DNA of 64,000 nucleotides. Source: Closterium sp. NIES-65 (Eukaryota > Streptophyta > Zygnematophyceae > Desmidiales > Closteriaceae). The translations under genes were made by a program, and so were the position numbers. Shown piece after piece: positions 58,657-64,000 of this stretch (positions are counted from its first letter, which is position 1; every line of letters starts with the position of its first letter). The notes beneath the pieces are model-generated. The model saw only the letters and a program-made list of their open reading frames with translations, was not told where the DNA came from and did not search any database. Location of the stretch: positions 62,001-126,000 of the forward strand of contig CANXME010002650.1 of assembly GCA_948144175.1 (NCBI GenBank), written 5' to 3'.

Positions 58657-61600
58657 GGAATCTAATGCATATGTATATGGAAAATGGTGCATTGGCCAGG
58701 TCGGTCAGTATGGGAACTTAGAGTGCAAATGCCTGGGAGAACGGAAGCGCTCAGATCTCGCATAGTACACGGAATCTAGTGGTCTCACTCAAATAGAAGG
58801 TAGGAAATAAATTCATCTAGTGAACGTAAGGGTTTGAAAAGTAACTAACGCACATGTGTAGAGAAAATGGTGCATCGGCTAGTCTGGCCAGCATTTCGCA
58901 CTTATAGTGCAAGTAGGGCCAAGGAGAACGGAAACGCTTATTTCTCAAAAAGTAAAGGGAATCTAGCGGTCTCACTCGATCAGAAGGTGGGAAATATATA
59001 AATCTAGTGAGCTAAAAAGGTTTGAAAGGAATCTAATGCATATGTATATGGAAAATGGTGCATTGGCCAGGTCGGTCAGTATGGGAACTTAGAGTAAAAA
59101 TGCCAGGGAGAACGGAAACGCTCAGATCTCGCATAGTACACGGAATCTAGTGGTCTCACTCAAATAGAAGGTAGGAAATAAATTCATCTAGTGAACGTAA
59201 GGGTTTGAAAGGTAACTAACGTACATGTGTAGAGAAAATGGTGCATCGGCCAGTCTGGCCGGCATTTCGCACTTATAGTGCAAGTAGGGCCAAGGAGAAC
59301 GGAAACGCTCATTTCTCAGAAAGTAAAAGGAATCTAGCGGTCTCACTCGATCAGAAGGTGGGAAATATATAAATCTAGTGAGCTAATAAGGTTCGAAAGG
59401 AATCTAATGCATATGTATATCGAAAATGATGCATTGGCCAGGTCGGTCAGTATGGGAACTTAGAGTGCAAATGCCAGGGAGAACGGAAGCGCTCAGATCT
59501 CGCATAGTACACGGAATCTAGTGGTCTCACTCAAATAGAAGGTAGGAAATAAATTCATCTAGTGAACGTAAGGGTTTGAAAGGTAACTAACGCACATGTG
59601 TAGAGAAAATGGTGCATCGGCCAGTCTGACCGGCATTTCGCACTTATAGTGCAACTAGGGCCAAGGAGAACGGAAACGCTCATTTCTCAAAAAGGAAAGG
59701 GAATCTAGCGGTCTCACTCGATCAGAAGGTGGAAAATATATAAATCTAGTGAGCTAATAAGGTTCGAAAGGAATCTAATGCATATGTATATGGAAAATGG
59801 TGCATTGGCCAGGTCGGTCAGTATGGGAACTTAGAGTGCAAATGCCAGGGAGAACGGAAGCGCTCAGATCTCGCATAGTACACGGAGTCTAGTGGTCTCA
59901 CTCAAATAGAAGGTAGGAAATAAATTCATCTAGTGAACGTAAGGGTTTGAAAGGTAACTAACGCACATGTGTAGAGAAAATGGTGCATCGGCCAGTCTGG
60001 CCGGCATTTGGCACTTATAGTGCAAGTAGGGCCAAGGAGAACGGAAACGCTCATTTCTCAAAAAGTAAAGGGAATCTAGCGGTTTCACTCGATCAGAAGG
60101 TGGGAAATATATAAATCTAGTGAGCTAATAAGGTTCGAAAGGAATCTAATGCACATGTATATCGAAAATGGTGCATTGGCCAGGTCGGTCAGTATGGGAA
60201 CTTAGAGTGCAAATGCCAGGGAGAACGGAAGCGCTCAGATCTCGCATAGTACACGGAATCTAGTGGTCTCACTCAAATAGAAGGTAGGAAATAAATTCAT
60301 CTAGTGAACGTAAGGGTTTGAAAGGTAACTAACGCACATGTGTAGAGAAAATGGTGCATCGGCCAGTCTGACCGGCATTTCGCACTTATAGTGCAAGTAG
60401 GGCCAAGGAGAACGGAAACGCTCATTTCTCAAAAAGTAAAGGGAATCTAGCGGTCTCACTCGATCAGAAGGTGGGAAATATATAAACCTAGTGAGCTAAT
60501 TAGGTTCTGAAGGAATCTAATGCATATGTATATGGAAAATGGTGCATTGGCCAGGTCGGTCAGTATGGGAACTTAGAGTGCAAATGCCAGGGAGAATGGA
60601 ACCGCTCAGATCTCGCATAGTACCCGGAATCTAGTGGTCTCACTCAAATAGAAGGTAGGAAATAAATTCATCTAGTGAACGTAAGGGTTTGAAAGGTAAG
60701 TAACGCACATGTGTAGAGAAAATGGTGCATCGGCCAGTCTGGCCGGCATTTCGCACTTATAGTGCAACTAGGGCCAAGGAGAACGGAAACGCTCATTTCT
60801 CAAAAAGGAAAGGGAATCTAGCGGTCTCACTCGATCAGAAGGTGGAAAATATATAAATCTAGTGAGCTAATAAGGTTCGAAAGGAATCTAATGCATATGT
60901 ATATGGAAAATGGTGCATTGGTTAGGTCGGTCAGTATGGGAACTTAGAGTGCAAATGCCAGGGAGAACGGAAGCGCTCAGATCTCGCATAGTACACGGAA
61001 TCTAGTGGTCTCACTCAAATAGAAGGTAGGAAATAAATTCATCTAGTGAACGTAAGGGTTTGAAAGGTAACTAACGCACATGTGTAGAGAAAATGGTGCA
61101 TCGGCCAGTCTGGCCGGCATTTCGCACTTATAGTGCAAGTAGGGCCAAGGAGAACGGAAACGCTCATTTCTCAAAAAGTAAAGGGAATCTAGCGGTTTCA
61201 CTCGATCAGAAGGTGGGAAATATATAAATCTAGTGAGCTAATAAGGTTCGAAAGGAATCTAATGCATATGTATATGGAAAATGGTGCATTGGCCAGGTCG
61301 GTTAGTATGGGAACTTAGAGTGCAAATGCCAGGGAGAACGGAAGCGCTCAGATCTCGCATAGTACACGGAATCTAGTGGTCTCACTCAAATAGAAGGTAG
61401 GAAATAAATTCATCTAGTGAACGTAAGGGTTTGAAAGGTAACCAGCGCACATGTGTAGAGAAAATGGTGCATCGGCCAGTCTGGCCGGTATTTCGCACTT
61501 ATAGTGCAAGTAGGGCCAAGGAGAACGGAAACGCTCATTTCTCAAAAAGTAAAGGGAATCTAGCGGTCTCACTCGATCAGAAGGTGGGAAATATATAAAC

Positions 61601-64000
61601 CTAGTGAGCTAATAAGGTTCGGAAGGAATCTAATGCATATGTATATGGAAAATGGTGCATTGGTTAGGTCGGTCAGTATGGGAACTTAGAGTGCAAATGC
61701 CAGGGAGAACGGAAGCGCTCAGATCTCGCATAGTACACGGAATCTAGTGGTCTCACTCAAATAGAAGGTAGGAAATAAATTCATCTAGTGAACGTAAGGG
61801 TTTGAAAGGTAACTAACGCACATGTGTAGAGAAAATGGTGCATCGGCCAGTCTGGCCGGCATTTCGCACTTATAGTGCAAGTAGGGCCAAGGAGAACGGA
61901 AACGCTCATTTCTCAAAAAGTAAAGGGAATCTAGCGGTTTCACTCGATCAGAAGGTGGGAAATATATAAATCTAGTGAGCTAATAAGGTTCGAAAGGAAT
62001 CTAATGCATATGTATATGGAAAATGGTGCATTGGCCAGGTCGGTCAGTATGGGAACTTAGAGTGCAAATGCCAGGGAGAATGGAACCGCTCAGATCTCGC
62101 ATAGTACACGGAATCTAGTGGTCTCACTCAAATAGAAGGTAGGAAATAAATTCATCTAGTGAACGTAAGGGTTTGAAAGGTAACTAACGCACATGTGTAG
62201 AGAAAATGGTGCATCGGCCAGTCTGGCCGGCATTTCGCACTTATAGTGCAAGTAGGGCCAAGGAGAACGGAGACGCTCATTTCTCAAAAAGTAAAGGGAA
62301 TCTAGCGGTCTCACTCGATCGAAAGGTGGAAAATATATAAATCTAGTGAGCTAATAAGGTTTGAAAGGAATCTAATGCATATGTATATGGAAAGTGGTGC
62401 ATTGGCCAGGTCGGTCAGTATGGGAACTTAGAGTGCAAATGCCAGGGAGAATGGAAGCGCTCAGATTTCGCATAGTACACAGAATCTAGTGGTCTCACTC
62501 AAATTGAAGGTAGGAAATAAATTCATCTAGTGAACGTAAGGGTTTGAAAGCTAACTAACGCACATGTGTAGAGAAAATGGTGCATCGGCCAGTCTGGCCG
62601 GCATTTCGCACTTATAGTGCAAGTAGGGCCAAGGAGAACGGAAACGCTCATTTCTCAAAACGTAAAGGGAATCTAGCGGTCTCACTCGATCAGAAGGTGG
62701 GAAATATATAAATCTAGTGAGCTAATAAGGTTCGAAAGGAATCTAATGCATATGTATATGGAAAATGGTGCATTGGCCAGGTCGGTCAGTATGGGAACTT
62801 AGAGTGCAAATGCCAGGGAGAACGGAAGCGCTCAGATCTCGCACAGTACACGGAATCTAGTGGTCTCACTCAAATAGAAGGTAGGAAATAAATTCATCTA
62901 GTGAACGTAAGGGTTTGAAAGGTAACTAACGCACATGTGTAGAGAAAATGGTGCATCGGCCAGTCTGGCCGGCATTTCGCACTTCTAGTGCAAGTAGGGC
63001 CAAGGAGAATGGAAACGCTTATTTCTCAAAAAGTAAAGGGAATCTAGCGGTCTCACTCGATGAGAAGGTGGAAAATATATAAATCTAGTGAGCTCATAAG
63101 GTTCGAAAGGAATCTAATGCATATGTATATGGAAAATGGTGCATTGGCCAGGTCGGTCAGTATGGGAACTAAGAGTGCAAATGCCAGGGAGAACGGAAGC
63201 GCTCAGATCTCGCATAGTACACGGAATCTAGTGGTCTCACTCAAATAGAAGGTAGGAAATAAATTCATCTAGTGAACGTAAGGGTTTGAAAGGTAACTAA
63301 CGCACGTGTGTAGAGAAAATTGTGCATTGGCCAGTCTGGCCGGCATTTCGCACTTATAGTGCAAGTAGGGCCAAGGAGAATGGCTACGCTCATTTCTCAA
63401 AAAGTAAAGGGAATCTAGCGGTCTCACTCGATCAGAAGGTGGGAAATATATAAATCTAGTGAGCTAATAAGGTTCGAAAGGAATCTAATGCATATGTATA
63501 TGGAAAATGGTGCATTGGCCAGGTCGGTCAGTATGGGAACTTAGAGTGCAAATGCCTGGGAGAACGTAAGCGCTCAGATCTCGCATAGTACACGGAATCT
63601 AGTGGTCTCACTCAAATAGAAGGTAGGAAATAAATTCATCTAGTGAACGTAAGGGTTTGAAAGGTAACTAACGCACATGTGTAGAGAAAATGGTGCATCG
63701 GCCAGTCTGGCCGGCATTTCGCACTTATAGTGCAAGTAGGGCCAAGGAGAACGGAAACGCTCATTTCTCAAAAAGTAGAGGGAATCTAGCGGTCTCACTC
63801 AATCAGAAGGTGGGAAATATATAAATCTAGTGAGCTAATAAGGTTCAAAAGGAATCTAATGCATATGTATATGGAAAATGGTGCATTGGCCAGGTCGGTC
63901 AGTATGGGAACTTAGAGTGCAAATGCCAGGGAGAACGGAAGCGCTCAGATCTCGCATAGTAGACGGAATCTAGTGCTCTCACTCAAATAGAAGGTAGGAA
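58657..64000 (+). repeat. 371-bp dimeric satellite array, plus orientation, block 9
   Basis: About 14 dimers to the window edge, the most homogeneous part of the array: units keep 371 bp exactly for long runs (phase markers at 59281, 59652, 60023 and 60394). Some units carry TCTGACC instead of TCTGGCC, which breaks the first dyad. No gene is visible. Confidence 0.95.
59248..59281. other. Representative satellite dyad pair
   Basis: GGCCAGTCTGGCC (59248-59260) and GCACTTATAGTGC (59269-59281) are perfect dyads 8 bp apart at the B-to-A boundary. They recur once per dimer across the array in most copies. The homologous place at the A-to-B boundary reads GGCCAGGTCGGTC and CTTAGAGTGC and has no dyad. 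The first dyad also fits the SfiI recognition pattern. Confidence 0.85.

Overview
This window looks like repeat-dense heterochromatin, possibly pericentromeric or centromeric, from a plant or streptophyte alga. I see no host gene. About 42 kb is one tandem satellite with a 371-bp repeat, roughly 115 copies. Each repeat is a head-to-tail pair of diverged monomers of about 185 bp (A) and 186 bp (B). The rest consists of LTR retroelements inserted in the array. The kingdom call rests on Ty1/copia-type polyproteins and on primer-binding sites that match the 3' end of plant initiator tRNA-Met. The glycine-rich and GAEP-repeat copia proteins remind me of charophyte algae such as desmids, but that is memory and was not checked.

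Layout. 1-3312: 5' part of a minus-strand copia-like element that runs off the left edge, with an open gag-protease-integrase frame and a GTCGAC-rich leader or LTR. 3313-8419: satellite in plus orientation, interrupted by a 377-bp miniature LTR element (TRIM). 8420-27646: satellite in inverted orientation, holding copia element A (8685-15631, defective) and two tandem copies of a composite insertion (20957-22008 and 22385-23435). 27660-64000: satellite in plus orientation with four more TRIM copies and copia element B (48910-56314), whose 1963-residue Gag-Pol frame is intact.

History visible in the sequence. The array has grown by unequal exchange at several scales: 371-bp dimers, a 1,113-bp unit, a ~1,427-bp unit, a 3,691-bp unit, a 3,337-bp unit and a ~2.5-kb block. 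Inserted TRIMs were copied along with the satellite. Target duplications of 5 bp are readable for copia A (TTGAT), copia B (CATGT), TRIMs (CGCAC, TCTAA, GGAAT) and the composite (ATTAG).

How the parts work together. Copia B encodes a full set of functions: Gag, aspartic protease, DD35E integrase, reverse transcriptase and RNase H. Copia A has identical LTRs but lacks the Gag N-terminus and carries a frameshift. The TRIMs encode nothing, yet keep LTRs, an initiator-Met primer-binding site and a polypurine tract, so they must be moved in trans. The most unusual object is the TRIM itself: a tRNA-like A box in its LTR and a near-perfect B box just after the primer-binding site bracket the LTR/internal junction, which suggests RNA polymerase III transcription of an LTR element.
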